64,000 nucleotides of DNA from Aggregatilinea lenta (GCF_003569045.1 NZ_BFCB01000004.1:362281-426280), one strand, 5' to 3'; positions 25,430 to 35,159 are shown, counted from the stretch's first letter. Notes: generated from the sequence alone by a model not told the origin. Program-made: numbers and translations.

Positions 25430-27001
25430 CTACTGCTGCGGACCGACCCATCCCAACAGGCGAATCTCGCCGCGCAGGCTGCCCGTTTGGTTCTGGGCGC
25501 TGTAGCCGTTGGGCTGCCCGATGTACACATCCAGCCGCCCGTCGTCCACGCCGGCCACATACGTAATACCCGCGAATGCCAGCCAGCGCCCGTCCGGTGA
25601 ATAAGACGGATCGCAGACGCGCGGCGTTTGGGCCGGGCCGTAAACGATCTGCAAGTTGTCCTCGCCCGCGACGATCAGCCCATACGGGCACTGCCCGTTA
25701 TGCCCGCCAATCGCCACGTAGCGACCGTCCGGCGACCATGCCGCCGCAAAGCCATAGCGCGGGAACGTATAGTCGTCCAGTGAAGCAAGCCGGTTCCCCT
25801 GCCGGTCGCGCAGCACCACCTGCCCCGGATCGCTGGCCTCATAATACAGCACTTCGGTCCCCCCGGACGCCCACGCTGGCGCAAGATTGATGTCCTGATC
25901 ATCGCTCGAAATCTGCCGCACCGTGCCCGACGTCACATCCGCCAGATAGATGTGACTTTCACTGGCGAAGACATCCACCACGCCAGTGCTGAACGCCACC
26001 TGCGAATTGGTGATCCAGGTCGGCGGGCCGTCGACGACCACTTCCGACACCTGCCGGGTGTCGCCCGTCTCCACGTCTACCGTGTACAGCCGCCCGCTCA
26101 TGGGTGCGGTTGCGTCAATGGTCGCACACGAGCCGTCGTCGCCCGGAATCCAGCTTGGACAGGTTGCCCGGTCGGAGACGAACGCCAGATCCCGTCCATC
26201 GGGTGACCACGCGGGCCACAGGTCGAACGAACCGTTCGAAGTCACGTTGAGGAACGACGACCCATCCTCCGCAATCACATAGATGTCCACGTCATACTCG
26301 GTCGGCAGCGCGATCGCGAACCGCGAGCTATCCGGCGACCACACCGGGCGATGTTCGGGAATGCCACGCGGGCTGAGGCTCTCGATATTCAGCACGCGCA
26401 GGCTGATTCCCACCTGCAAATCGAGCAGGTACAGGCCGCCTACCTGCATCCCATTGCTGGCGATGGAAGGTTCCATGAAATACAACATCTTCATGCCGTC
26501 GGGCGACCAGTACACGCGGTCGCCTGTCGAGTACGGGAGGTCAATAATCCTGACCCGGTCCCCGGTTGACGGGTCGGCCAGGTAAATCGTCTCCGTCTCC
26601 GACGACGGGATCGGGGTAAGCAGGTTTTCCGTGGCGGCGCGCTCGTTGGCGTTGATGAACGCGAACCACGAACTGCTGATGCCGTCCGTCAGGGCCGGAT
26701 CGACCGTGACGGTTGTCCACTGATCGTTGGTGAACACCGCCGTTGCGACCGGGGTCGCGGAGGCCGTTGGCGTGATCGTCGGGGTCAGCGTATCTGTCGG
26801 TGTCAGTGACGGCTCAGGACTCGGTGTAATCGTCGGCGTTGAGGTCGCAGTCGGCTCCGGGCTGGGTGTATAAGTTGTGCTCGGCGTCAATGTCGCGGTT
26901 GGCTCCGGCGTCGGCGTCGTCACCGCAAAATTACAGGCGCCTAACAGAGCCGCGACAAAAAATAGCACAGGCCACGATTGGCGGTTAACGCGTTTCAGCA
27001 T
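25430..27001 (-). CDS. Lipoprotein with PD40/TolB-like beta-propeller
   Basis: 523 residues. The signal peptide ends in the lipobox ALLGAC (Cys23), followed by a Thr/Pro repeat linker of about 60 residues (TPTPEPTATLTPS and variants). The rest contains repeated WSPDG-type blades (YWSPDGMKMLYFM, VWSPDSSRFAIAL, AWSPDGRDLAFVS, AWSPDGRYVAIGG, SYSPDGRWLAFAG), i.e. a six-bladed PD40/WD40-like propeller. It is an outer-face lipoprotein, and the ligand is not evident. The motif with repeated WSPDG is shared with TolB-like proteins, but no Tol system is nearby. Confidence 0.85.
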   Translation of the reverse strand: MLKRVNRQSWPVLFFVAALLGACNFAVTTPTPEPTATLTPSTTYTPSPEPTATSTPTITPSPEPSLTPTDTLTPTITPTASATPVATAVFTNDQWTTVTVDPALTDGISSSWFAFINANERAATENLLTPIPSSETETIYLADPSTGDRVRIIDLPYSTGDRVYWSPDGMKMLYFMEPSIASNGMQVGGLYLLDLQVGISLRVLNIESLSPRGIPEHRPVWSPDSSRFAIALPTEYDVDIYVIAEDGSSFLNVTSNGSFDLWPAWSPDGRDLAFVSDRATCPSWIPGDDGSCATIDATAPMSGRLYTVDVETGDTRQVSEVVVDGPPTWITNSQVAFSTGVVDVFASESHIYLADVTSGTVRQISSDDQDINLAPAWASGGTEVLYYEASDPGQVVLRDRQGNRLASLDDYTFPRYGFAAAWSPDGRYVAIGGHNGQCPYGLIVAGEDNLQIVYGPAQTPRVCDPSYSPDGRWLAFAGITYVAGVDDGRLDVYIGQPNGYSAQNQTGSLRGEIRLLGWVGPQQ

Positions 27002-27066
27002 TGGCTTATCACAGCGCTTTCACTTGGTCCACTCAGGCGCGACATGCAACCGTGCGGCGCGCAGCA

Positions 27067-28479
27067 TCAGGACTGTCGCTTCAAGACGTAATAGGATCCC
27101 CGTTTTTCGCCCATCTTCACGAGGATGCCACGACTTACCAGATCCGCAAAATCCCGCCGCAGCGTTTCTGAATGCACGTCCGGGCACAGTTCTTGCAGGT
27201 CTTTGTTGGTAATGCGTGGGTTTTTCTGGTTGATCAAGAAGTCCAGCGCATATTCCTGCCGCCGGTTAATCGACTGGCCCCGGAACACGCCCCCGAACAA
27301 CTGCGGCTCGGCAGCATCGTCCTCCACCGCGCCGGGACGATTATACAGGCTGACGCGGAATCCGCCCGCCGTCTCGGTGAACACTGGGCGCGGCAAATGG
27401 TACTCGTTCACCAACGCCAGCACGCGGTCCACGCCGTAGCCCAGGCGCTCGATGAAGCCCATGTCCGACAGCACCTGCACGATGGCTGTATTGCGCGAGA
27501 AGCGCTCGTCCACGATGTTATCGATCGTGACCGGCCCCGGCAGCCCGCCCGGGCTTGTGATCTCCAGCCGGTCGCTGAACAGGTATAACCGGATGCCATC
27601 GCCGTGGATGCTGTAGTCGCGGTGTGCCACGGCATTGACCACCAGCTCGCGCACGGCCTGCAGCGGATACTCGAACTCCTCAGAGCGCGCCATGTTGCCG
27701 CTGAGCTGCACGCCCTTGCGCATGCTGTCGATCAGGAACGTCTCGACGCGCCGGATCTGCTGGGGCAGTGGACCGTTGATGTCCTGCCGCAGGAAGACGT
27801 CGCCCATTTCCTTGCCCGCAAAGCGTGCCGCCGTAATCTCCGAGCCGCGCAGGAACTGCTGCGGATCGCGCCCAAAAAGCAACATCCCGGCGTTGGTGGG
27901 ATACAGCTTACCCTCCTGGCGCACCAGGCAGCCGCGCTTGATCAGCGCCAGGTCGGGGGAGATGCCGCCCATGCCGGTCAGCATGGACGTATAAGCCACC
28001 ACCTGGTCCCAGTCCAGGTCCTCTTTGCGCGCGCCGCGCACCGGCAGCGACTCGAACGACACGTCGCCTCGCTCGAACAGTAAGCGGCGCATGGTCAGCG
28101 GGGCCAGCGGCTCGTTGCGCTCGCCGACGCGCGTCAGATAGCGGCCATCGACGGCGTAGACGTGCGGCATGCCGCGCGGCACTTGCACCGCCATCATCAC
28201 CGCGCCCTTCACTTTGATCACGTCGGGGAGCGGGATGATCAGCGGCGGCTGGATCGCCAGGGCAGCAGCCAGCACCCGGTCGGACACGCCTTCGGGATCG
28301 TCGATGCCACCGGGCTTGTTGGTGCGCGAGGTCACGCCCAGCACCAGGGTGCCACCGCGCGCATTCGCCATCGCCGCCATCGTCGTCGCGATCTCATCGA
28401 CCGGCGCACGTCCCGGCAGCCATTCGACCGTTTCCGAGCGCCCGCTTTCCAGCAGATCGAGTATCTCCTGCTCTTGCAT
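27067..28479 (-). CDS. AlbA_2 (Schlafen-like) domain transcriptional regulator
   Basis: About 470 residues. The N-terminal AlbA_2 domain (ESGRSETVEWLPGR, ANARGGTLVLGVTSR, RYLTRVGERNEPL) is followed by a middle region with a C-terminal ATPase-like fold (LQAVRELVVNAVAHRDYSIHG, DRLEITSPGGLP, MGFIERLGYGVDRVLALV). A winged-helix end (NKDLQELCPDVHSETLRRDFADLVSRGILV) gives it a DNA-binding look. It probably senses a nucleotide or stress signal and regulates transcription; targets are unknown. The start is the ATG at 28477-28479, just after the lon end, with GGGGGG 6 bases upstream. The frame is open much further upstream but that part overlaps lon and is not protein-like. Confidence 0.85.
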   Translation of the reverse strand: MQEQEILDLLESGRSETVEWLPGRAPVDEIATTMAAMANARGGTLVLGVTSRTNKPGGIDDPEGVSDRVLAAALAIQPPLIIPLPDVIKVKGAVMMAVQVPRGMPHVYAVDGRYLTRVGERNEPLAPLTMRRLLFERGDVSFESLPVRGARKEDLDWDQVVAYTSMLTGMGGISPDLALIKRGCLVRQEGKLYPTNAGMLLFGRDPQQFLRGSEITAARFAGKEMGDVFLRQDINGPLPQQIRRVETFLIDSMRKGVQLSGNMARSEEFEYPLQAVRELVVNAVAHRDYSIHGDGIRLYLFSDRLEITSPGGLPGPVTIDNIVDERFSRNTAIVQVLSDMGFIERLGYGVDRVLALVNEYHLPRPVFTETAGGFRVSLYNRPGAVEDDAAEPQLFGGVFRGQSINRRQEYALDFLINQKNPRITNKDLQELCPDVHSETLRRDFADLVSRGILVKMGEKRGSYYVLKRQS

Positions 28480-28511
28480 AACACGCCCCCCGTCCCAATA
28501 ACCGCACGGCC

Positions 28512-30887
28512 TTAAAAGGTGGGCGGCAGCAGCGCCTGCGCCAACACCTCGTCCATACGGTCGACCAGCATAATATTCAAGCCGCGTAAGGTGCGCTTGG
28601 GGATGTCGGCCAGATCTTTTTCGTTGCGCTTGGGCAGCAGCACCGTTTTGACGCCTGCCCGCCGCGCGGCCAGCAGCTTCTCGCGCAGGCCGCCGATAGG
28701 CAGGATGCGCCCGCGCAGCGTGATCTCGCCCGTCATCGCCACGTCGCGCCGGATGGGGCGCTGCGTGAAAGCCGAGATCATCGCGGTGGCGAGCGTAATG
28801 CCCGCCGACGGGCCGTCTTTGGGAATGGCTCCTTCGGGTAGATGCACGTGGATATCCACCCGGTCGAACTCGTCGGGATCGATATCCCACTGTACCGCCA
28901 GCACGCGGGTATAGCTCAACGCGGCCTGCGCCGATTCCTGCATCACCTCGCCGAGCTGCCCGGTGAGCTGAAGCGTGCCCTTGCCCGGCATCAGCGATAC
29001 CTCGATCGCCATGATGTCGCCGCCCGCTTCGGTCCAGGCCAGTCCGGTCGCCACGCCGACCTCGTCTTCTTCTTCGGCCAGCGGCGGGATATACTCCGGC
29101 GGACCGAGGTAACGCGTCAGGCTGGTGGGCACGATGCGCTTGGGGATCCGCTTCTCTTCGGCCACACGCCGCGCCAGCTTGCGGCACACCTGCGCGATCT
29201 CGCGTTCCAGGTTGCGCACACCCGCCTCATACGTGTACTCGCGGCAGATCAGGCGCAGGGTCTCGTCCTCGAAGCGAATCCCGCGCGACTCGAGGCCATG
29301 CTGCTCCAGCAGGCGCGGGATCAGGTACGCCTTGGCGATCTCCAGCTTTTCCTCTTCGACGTAGCCGGGGAACTCGATCAGCTCCATGCGGTCCAGCAGC
29401 GCGGGTGGGATCGGGTCCAGGTAGTTGGCTGTAGTGATGAAGAACACCTGCGACAGATCGTAATCGACTTCCAGGTAGTGGTCGGAATACTGCCCGTTCT
29501 GCTCCGGGTCGAGCACTTCCAGCAGTGCCGCCGCCGGGTCGCCCCGAAAGTCGATGCCCAGCTTATCGATCTCGTCCAGCATAAACACCGGATTCACGGT
29601 GCCCGCACGCCGCATCGTCTGCAAAATGCGCCCCGGCAGCGCACCGATGTACGTCCGGCGGTGGCCGCGAATCTCGGCCTCATCGCGCACTCCGCCCAGG
29701 CTGACGCGCACAAACTCGCGCCCCAGCGCCTTGGCGATGCTCTTGCCCAGCGATGTCTTGCCCGTACCGGGCGGTCCCACGAAGCACAGGATCGGGCTGC
29801 GCATTTTGTCCGGCGCGAGCTTGCGCACGGCCATGTGTTCGAGGATGCGGTCTTTGGCTTTGGGCAGGCCGTAATGCTCCTCGTCGAGCACTTTGGCGGC
29901 GTTGATCAGGTCGAGGTTATCCTCGGTCGCAGCGCTCCACGGCAGGTCGAGCAGCCAGTCCAGGTAGGTGCGGATCATGCCCACTTCCGGCGCGATCGGC
30001 GGCATCAGCGCCAGGCGTGCCAGTTCCTTGTCGGCTTTGCCGCGCACGGGGTCCGGCAGCGCTGCGTCGGTGATTCGTCCGCGCAGCTCGTCCAGTTCCT
30101 GCTGGTAAATGTCCGCCTCGCCCAGCTCGCTCTGTATCACGCGCATTTGCTCGCGCAGGAACATCTCGCGCTGCCCGCGATCGACTTCATCTCGTACCTG
30201 GGACTGGATACGTTCTTCCAGTTCCAGCACTTCCAGCTCGCGCCCCAGCAGCGCGCTCACCTGCCGCAGCCGCTCGATTGCATCGATCTGTTCGAGCAGC
30301 GTCTGGCGTTCCGCCACCGCCAGATCCAGCGTGGACGCGATCATGTCCGCCAGCCAGCCCGGTTCCTCGATATTCAGCGCATAGATGTACGCTTCTTCGG
30401 GCACGCGCGGGTTCAACTGGACGCACTTCTGGAAGAGATTCGTCGCGGCCCGCATCAGCGCGTCGCTTTGGTGCCCGGTATCTTCTTCGACCGGTATGGG
30501 CCGGGCGCGGGCGCGGAAATACGGCTCGGTCTGCACGAACTCGACCACCTCGACCCGCCGCCGCCCCTGGACCAGCACCGACGTGCCATCCTGCGGCAGG
30601 TGCAGCGTGCGTCCCAGCGCCATTTCGGTGCCGGTGCTGTACAGGTCGTCCGGCGTGATCTCTTCCCGGTCCGGGTCACGCAGCGCCACGCCGATCACGG
30701 TTCGGCCATCAGCCTGCGCCTCAGCGATCGCCTGCAAGTCCTGCTCGCGCTGAGCGAACAGCGGCGTGACCATGTTGGGATAGATCACGACGTTGATCAG
30801 CGGGATCACCGCCGCTTCGATCAGGCCATCGTCGTCAGGAACGGCATCCTGGATCGAGTAGAAGTCGTTTATTCCGTGTCCGAGCAT
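28512..30887 (-). CDS. lon: ATP-dependent protease Lon (LonA type)
   Basis: 791 residues. The N-terminal substrate-binding domain (IPLINVVIYPNMVTPLFAQRE) is followed by the AAA+ module with Walker A GPPGTGKTSLGKSIAKALG, Walker B VFMLDEIDKLG and the LGGVRDEAEIRGHRRTYIG segment. The protease domain has the catalytic Ser in PKDGPSAGITLAT and Lys in IGGLREKLLAARRAG. It degrades damaged and regulatory proteins in the cytosol. It lies between folC (38 bases upstream) and the AlbA_2 regulator (32 bases downstream), consistent with one transcript. Confidence 0.97.
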   Translation of the reverse strand: MLGHGINDFYSIQDAVPDDDGLIEAAVIPLINVVIYPNMVTPLFAQREQDLQAIAEAQADGRTVIGVALRDPDREEITPDDLYSTGTEMALGRTLHLPQDGTSVLVQGRRRVEVVEFVQTEPYFRARARPIPVEEDTGHQSDALMRAATNLFQKCVQLNPRVPEEAYIYALNIEEPGWLADMIASTLDLAVAERQTLLEQIDAIERLRQVSALLGRELEVLELEERIQSQVRDEVDRGQREMFLREQMRVIQSELGEADIYQQELDELRGRITDAALPDPVRGKADKELARLALMPPIAPEVGMIRTYLDWLLDLPWSAATEDNLDLINAAKVLDEEHYGLPKAKDRILEHMAVRKLAPDKMRSPILCFVGPPGTGKTSLGKSIAKALGREFVRVSLGGVRDEAEIRGHRRTYIGALPGRILQTMRRAGTVNPVFMLDEIDKLGIDFRGDPAAALLEVLDPEQNGQYSDHYLEVDYDLSQVFFITTANYLDPIPPALLDRMELIEFPGYVEEEKLEIAKAYLIPRLLEQHGLESRGIRFEDETLRLICREYTYEAGVRNLEREIAQVCRKLARRVAEEKRIPKRIVPTSLTRYLGPPEYIPPLAEEEDEVGVATGLAWTEAGGDIMAIEVSLMPGKGTLQLTGQLGEVMQESAQAALSYTRVLAVQWDIDPDEFDRVDIHVHLPEGAIPKDGPSAGITLATAMISAFTQRPIRRDVAMTGEITLRGRILPIGGLREKLLAARRAGVKTVLLPKRNEKDLADIPKRTLRGLNIMLVDRMDEVLAQALLPPTF

Positions 30888-30925
30888 CGATCTTCGCTTT
30901 CCAGCGCCAGCAGATTCAGAAGGAA

Positions 30926-32311
30926 CTAGACTTCAGGTGATGCCGGAGCGCACGGCACCCGGCTGGCGCGCGGCACATGCCCGGCAGGCAGGCCGTACAC
31001 CGAGCGCACTTCCCCGATAATGAACAGCGACCCCGTGGTGCAGATCATGCCGTCCTCGCCCACCAATTCGCTTGCGCGCTCCAACGCCACACGCGTGTCG
31101 GGGATAATCTCAATGGGCCGCCTATAGCCATGCGCCAAAGCGATATTACGGATCTCGTGCGGGTCAAGCGCGCGCGGATGCACCGCCTGGGAGACGATCA
31201 GGTAATCCGCGATCGGCAGCAGGTGGTCGAACATCCCGCTCACGTCCTTGTCAGCGGACGCCCCAAACACGAAGGCAATGGGCCGCTGGTCGAAGACGCC
31301 CGTCAGCGCCGCCGCCAACCGCTGTGCGGATTCGCCGTTATGCGCGGCATCCAGCACCAGCAGCGGCTTGCGCTCGACGACTTCCAACCGCCCCGGCCAG
31401 TCGACCCCCGCCAACCCGGCCTGAGTCCCTGCCTGCGTCGCGCCAACACCCGCCTGCTGCATCGTGTCCAGCGCGGCCAGCGCTACGGTCGCGTTGATCG
31501 CCTGGTGCTCGCCCGGCAGCCCGGTCGCATATTCTCGCATTGGCTCGCCTGCGCGCCCGGCGCGGAACGGCTGGCAGTACGGCGACAGCGCGCCCGGCTC
31601 GAACAGCCAGTCGCGCCCGACCAGCGTCAGCGGCGCGTGCTGTTCTGCCGCGATCCTGACCAGCACGTCGAGAGCTTCCTGTGGCTGCGGCGCGGAGATA
31701 ACCGGCACGCCCGGCTTGATGATGCCGCCCTTCTCGCCCGCGATCTCGGCCAGCGAGTTACCGAGCAGGTGCATATGATCGTAGCTGATGCTGGTGATCA
31801 CCGACGCGACCGGCGTCACGATGTTCGTCGCGTCGAGCCGTCCACCCAGCCCCACCTCGATTACCGCTGCGTCCACGCCTTCGCGTGCAAAATACAAAAA
31901 CGCCAGCGCGGTGGTCACTTCGAACCACGTGATATCGGGGATGGTGTCCAGCACCGAGCGCATGTCGTTGACCAGCAGCGTGAACTCGTCTTCGGGGATG
32001 AGCGCGTTGTTGATGCGGAACCGCTCGCGGAAGTCTTGCAGGTGCGGTGACGAGTACAGCCCGACCTTCAGCCCCGACGCCTGGAGCGCCGAGGCAACCA
32101 TCGCGCCCACGGAACCCTTCCCTTTCGTGCCGGTGATGTGCAGGATCGGGTACTGCTCGTGCGGGTTACCGAACGCCTCCATCACCCGGCGCGGACGGTC
32201 GAGCGTCATGACTTCCGGGGAATAGCGCACGTGCCGTTCGACTTCCCAGTTGACAAAGCTGTAGAGATATTCGAGTGCTTCAGAAAAGGTATAGATGCCA
32301 GATTGCGTCAT
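30926..32311 (-). CDS. folC: Bifunctional folylpolyglutamate/dihydrofolate synthase
   Basis: 461 residues of the Mur ligase family. The ATP P-loop is HITGTKGKGSVGAMVA (residues 58-73), followed by GLYSSPHLQDFRERFRIN, the strand EVGLGGRLDATN and the C-terminal VLDAAHNGESAQRLAAAL. It adds glutamates to reduced folates and may also make dihydrofolate. It is first in the minus-strand block with lon, the AlbA_2 regulator, the PD40 lipoprotein and the DegV-family gene. Upstream, between 32345 and 32405, are repeated TATCCCACA words. Confidence 0.95.
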   Translation of the reverse strand: MTQSGIYTFSEALEYLYSFVNWEVERHVRYSPEVMTLDRPRRVMEAFGNPHEQYPILHITGTKGKGSVGAMVASALQASGLKVGLYSSPHLQDFRERFRINNALIPEDEFTLLVNDMRSVLDTIPDITWFEVTTALAFLYFAREGVDAAVIEVGLGGRLDATNIVTPVASVITSISYDHMHLLGNSLAEIAGEKGGIIKPGVPVISAPQPQEALDVLVRIAAEQHAPLTLVGRDWLFEPGALSPYCQPFRAGRAGEPMREYATGLPGEHQAINATVALAALDTMQQAGVGATQAGTQAGLAGVDWPGRLEVVERKPLLVLDAAHNGESAQRLAAALTGVFDQRPIAFVFGASADKDVSGMFDHLLPIADYLIVSQAVHPRALDPHEIRNIALAHGYRRPIEIIPDTRVALERASELVGEDGMICTTGSLFIIGEVRSVYGLPAGHVPRASRVPCAPASPEV

Positions 32312-32578
32312 GATCGTCTCGACAGGGTTAAGGACAGAGCGATATACGGGCCACGTGGGATATTATGCACCATCTGCCACACCAATTATCCCACATATCC
32401 CACATACTACCGTTAAAAGACAGACCTTACAAGGGTTAACTTTCGAATGGCTCGGCAGGCGCGTTTGCGCCTGACCACCGCGCAGTCGGCGCTTGCCTCA
32501 CGCCGCCACCGCGTGGACTCGACCCTGGTAGAATTAAGCTGCACATGGCATAATCGCAGCGCGCCTGAGAGGAGAACA

Positions 32579-33964
32579 ATGGACTTTCCCAAGCTGCTCA
32601 CCGTTGTGATCGCCGTCGCGGCCCTGGCCGTAGTAGGCGTCGTCGGCTATGTCGTGCTGCGTCCGCCCGTTGCCCTGCTGAGCCACGCGGCGTTTGAAGC
32701 CGCGCAGATCTCGCCCAACGCCGACGGTGTGGACGACGTGACCACCATCACCTATTCTCTGGCGCGCCCGGCGCAGGTCAGTATCACACTGGAGAACGAA
32801 TCCGGCGAGCACTACGTCTTCCGCGATAGCGAGCGCCGCACCTCCGGCAATTACAGCGTGATGTTCAGCGGTATCGTGGGTGGCTATACGCTGGCGGGCG
32901 AAGACCTCCCCGGCGACGTGCAGACCCGCCTGATCCCGAACGACACCTACACCTGGACCATCCAGGCTGAGAACGACGACGAAACTGCGCAGGCGTCCGG
33001 CACGCTGGTTGTGACCAACGCCGACAGCCAGCTCCCGATCATTTCGAGCTTCAGCATCCACCCTGGCATGTTCACGCCTAACCAGGACGGCGTCAGCGAC
33101 CGCGTGGACATCAACGTCTACCTGGAAAAAGCCGCCGACCTGAGCGTCTACCTGGAAGACGACGCGGAGCAGCGCTATTACCTGGACGAGATTGAGCAGG
33201 GCCGCGAGCCGGGTGACATGGGCAACCACGAGTTCGACTACGATGGCGGCGTCGATCAAGGATTGGAACCTCCGGCGGACGGTGAATATACGGTCTACGC
33301 CATCGCACAGGACGACGAAGGCCAGCGCATCGTGCGTCAGGGCACGCTGGCGATTGAAAACGGCGGCCTGCCACAGGTCGAGATCGTGGCGCAGACAACC
33401 GGCACCGACGTGTACTTCGAGACGCAGGCCTACGACGAGGCCACGCTGACGACCGCCGGGAACCGGGGCGATCTGATTCCGATGCCCGACGGCGTCATGT
33501 CCGACCTGACCACGCTGGAAGTGGTGCAGGGTGATCTGCTGGTGTTCAAACTGACGGTGTGGAACTATGGCGACACGCCCGTACGCACCATCGGCCCCTT
33601 CCCCGGCACGGTGTACCAGTTCGACCAGCAGTACAGCACCCTCGGTGCGTACGTCGAGCCGGGCGCATGGCGCGTGGGTATCAACTGCGACACGGCTCTG
33701 AGCGACTTCCCCTGGCGCTGGGCCATCGCGCCGCTGGACCAGCTTGAACAGGTCTACGACGAGACACACGACGTCACCTATTATTATCTGCCGCCGGGCG
33801 CGCGCGCCGAGGTCTGGGGCGCGGTGCGGCTGACCGAGCTGGTGCCCGCCGTGAACCCGCAAGACTGCTGGGCCGGGCTGATCCACGAGCGCGTGGAGAC
33901 GCTGCAAACGCGGGTCGGCGCACGCGAAGTCCGCATCGCGCCGGGGCCGGACGACGCGGACTAG
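32579..33964 (+). CDS. Membrane-anchored protein with FlgD-like Ig domains
   Basis: 461 residues, starting at the ATG after AGAGGAGAACA. One N-terminal membrane anchor (LLTVVIAVAALAVVGVVGYVVL) is followed by two modules beginning QISPNADGVDDVTTITYSLA and MFTPNQDGVSDRVDINVYLE. These are the typical opening of FlgD/CHU_C-like Ig-fold domains that carry a calcium-binding-like NxDGxxD loop. The C-terminal 180 residues form a further domain (LEVVQGDLLVFKLTVWNYGDTPVRT) of DUF11/beta-sandwich style. It is likely displayed outside the membrane; ligand unknown. It precedes the lipoprotein gene at 34053. Confidence 0.8.
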   Translation: MDFPKLLTVVIAVAALAVVGVVGYVVLRPPVALLSHAAFEAAQISPNADGVDDVTTITYSLARPAQVSITLENESGEHYVFRDSERRTSGNYSVMFSGIVGGYTLAGEDLPGDVQTRLIPNDTYTWTIQAENDDETAQASGTLVVTNADSQLPIISSFSIHPGMFTPNQDGVSDRVDINVYLEKAADLSVYLEDDAEQRYYLDEIEQGREPGDMGNHEFDYDGGVDQGLEPPADGEYTVYAIAQDDEGQRIVRQGTLAIENGGLPQVEIVAQTTGTDVYFETQAYDEATLTTAGNRGDLIPMPDGVMSDLTTLEVVQGDLLVFKLTVWNYGDTPVRTIGPFPGTVYQFDQQYSTLGAYVEPGAWRVGINCDTALSDFPWRWAIAPLDQLEQVYDETHDVTYYYLPPGARAEVWGAVRLTELVPAVNPQDCWAGLIHERVETLQTRVGAREVRIAPGPDDAD

Positions 33965-34052
33965 CGCGCTGGCACGACCGGAGTAATCTTGCCCCTGCTG
34001 ACCGCGTGCTGTAGCATGAGGGCACGCGCGGTTACCGGGCAGGAGGTGTCCC

Positions 34053-35159
34053 ATTTCGCAGCAAACAATTCTCAAAGTGAGCATGACGCTCGCCGGGCTG
34101 GTGCTCAGCCTGAGCCTTGCCGCGTGCAGCGGCAGCGACGAACCCGTCGGGCGGCGCACGACTGCCGTCCCGGTGTCGCCGACGCCGCGCGCGACGCCCC
34201 TGCCGGATGTGTCGCCGGTTGCGCCGCTCGGCAGTGAGGGACGCCCGCTGACACTGATCTTCGTGCAACCCGGTGACACACTAACTACCGGCATCGCCGC
34301 CGTGCAGCAGGACGTGCAAGCGTATCTGCTCGATGAGCTGGGCCTATCGGTCGCAATTACGTTCGTCGAGAACGAGTCCGAGGCGCTGCGCGCCGTCTGC
34401 ATCGGGACCGAAGACGGTATGCCTGCCGCCGCGTGGATGAGCGCCTTCTCCGCAATGGTCGCCGAGCGCGACTGCGACGCGGAACCCGCCCTGGCCGTGG
34501 TGCGGGGCACAGGAACGCGTGCCGCGGTCGGCATGCCGGTCGAAATCGTTGGGCGCGGCGGCATCGCTGCGCTGGATGCCCTGCGCGGTCAGGCCATGTG
34601 CCGCGTCACTGGCGACGAAGATTTGGTCGCGTGGGTCTATCCCTCCCTGCTGCTGGCCGGGGCGGGCATCGATCCAATCACGGATATGCCCGCGCCGCTG
34701 GACTACGCGAGCGCCGAAGACGTGATCCGCGCGATTGCCGAGGGCGACTGTGCGGCGGCAGCGCTTGAGCCGGGCGCGTACGACGATGCCCTGGACGACC
34801 TGGAGAGCACCCTGCCCTGGAGCGGCGGCCCTGCGAATCGCGAAGAACTGGAAGCAGCCGTCACCGTGCTGCGTCCGGCGGGCGACGCGACGGCCCCGCG
34901 CGGCACGGCGTGGAGCGGCTACGCGGCCAACGTCGTGCCGTACGACGCGCTCGTTTTCCCGTCGTCCGGCGTGCTGTCCGCCGACCTGCGCGAGCAGATC
35001 GGCGCGGCACTGAGCGGTTTCGCCGACAGTCGGGATGGACAGGCCATGCTGCAGGACCTCCTGGATGCTTCCGGGCTGATCCCCGTCGACGCGGCGGATT
35101 ATGGAGCGTTTCGCTCCGTGATCAATCAGGCCCACTGGAATATGACGGCGGCGGGCTGA
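34053..35159 (+). CDS. Periplasmic-binding-type lipoprotein (PhnD-like), apparent ATT start
   Basis: About 368 residues. The signal peptide ends at lipobox LSLAAC (Cys25 from the chosen start). A mature domain of two lobes follows a Thr/Pro linker: EGRPLTLIFVQPGDTL, then a ligand-type region with LRGQAMCRVTGDEDLVAWVYPSLLLAGAGID. The layout resembles the phosphonate/phosphate-type ABC binding proteins (PhnD/PtxB), although no permease or ATPase is adjacent. AGGAGG at 34041-34046 is 6 bases before an ATT codon at 34053 in frame. The next GTG (34077) and ATG (34083) are 30 or more bases away and would lack any basic residue before the hydrophobic core. Confidence 0.7.
   Translation: MSQQTILKVSMTLAGLVLSLSLAACSGSDEPVGRRTTAVPVSPTPRATPLPDVSPVAPLGSEGRPLTLIFVQPGDTLTTGIAAVQQDVQAYLLDELGLSVAITFVENESEALRAVCIGTEDGMPAAAWMSAFSAMVAERDCDAEPALAVVRGTGTRAAVGMPVEIVGRGGIAALDALRGQAMCRVTGDEDLVAWVYPSLLLAGAGIDPITDMPAPLDYASAEDVIRAIAEGDCAAAALEPGAYDDALDDLESTLPWSGGPANREELEAAVTVLRPAGDATAPRGTAWSGYAANVVPYDALVFPSSGVLSADLREQIGAALSGFADSRDGQAMLQDLLDASGLIPVDAADYGAFRSVINQAHWNMTAAG

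Noticed and set aside
28480-29187. Upstream extension of the AlbA_2 regulator reading frame
   Set aside because: The extension overlaps the conserved 3' half of lon and its sequence is not protein-like. A good start with a ribosome site exists at 28479.
28842-30929. Long open frame on the plus strand opposite lon
   Set aside because: lon has all catalytic motifs on the minus strand; the opposite frame has no domain or Shine-Dalgarno.
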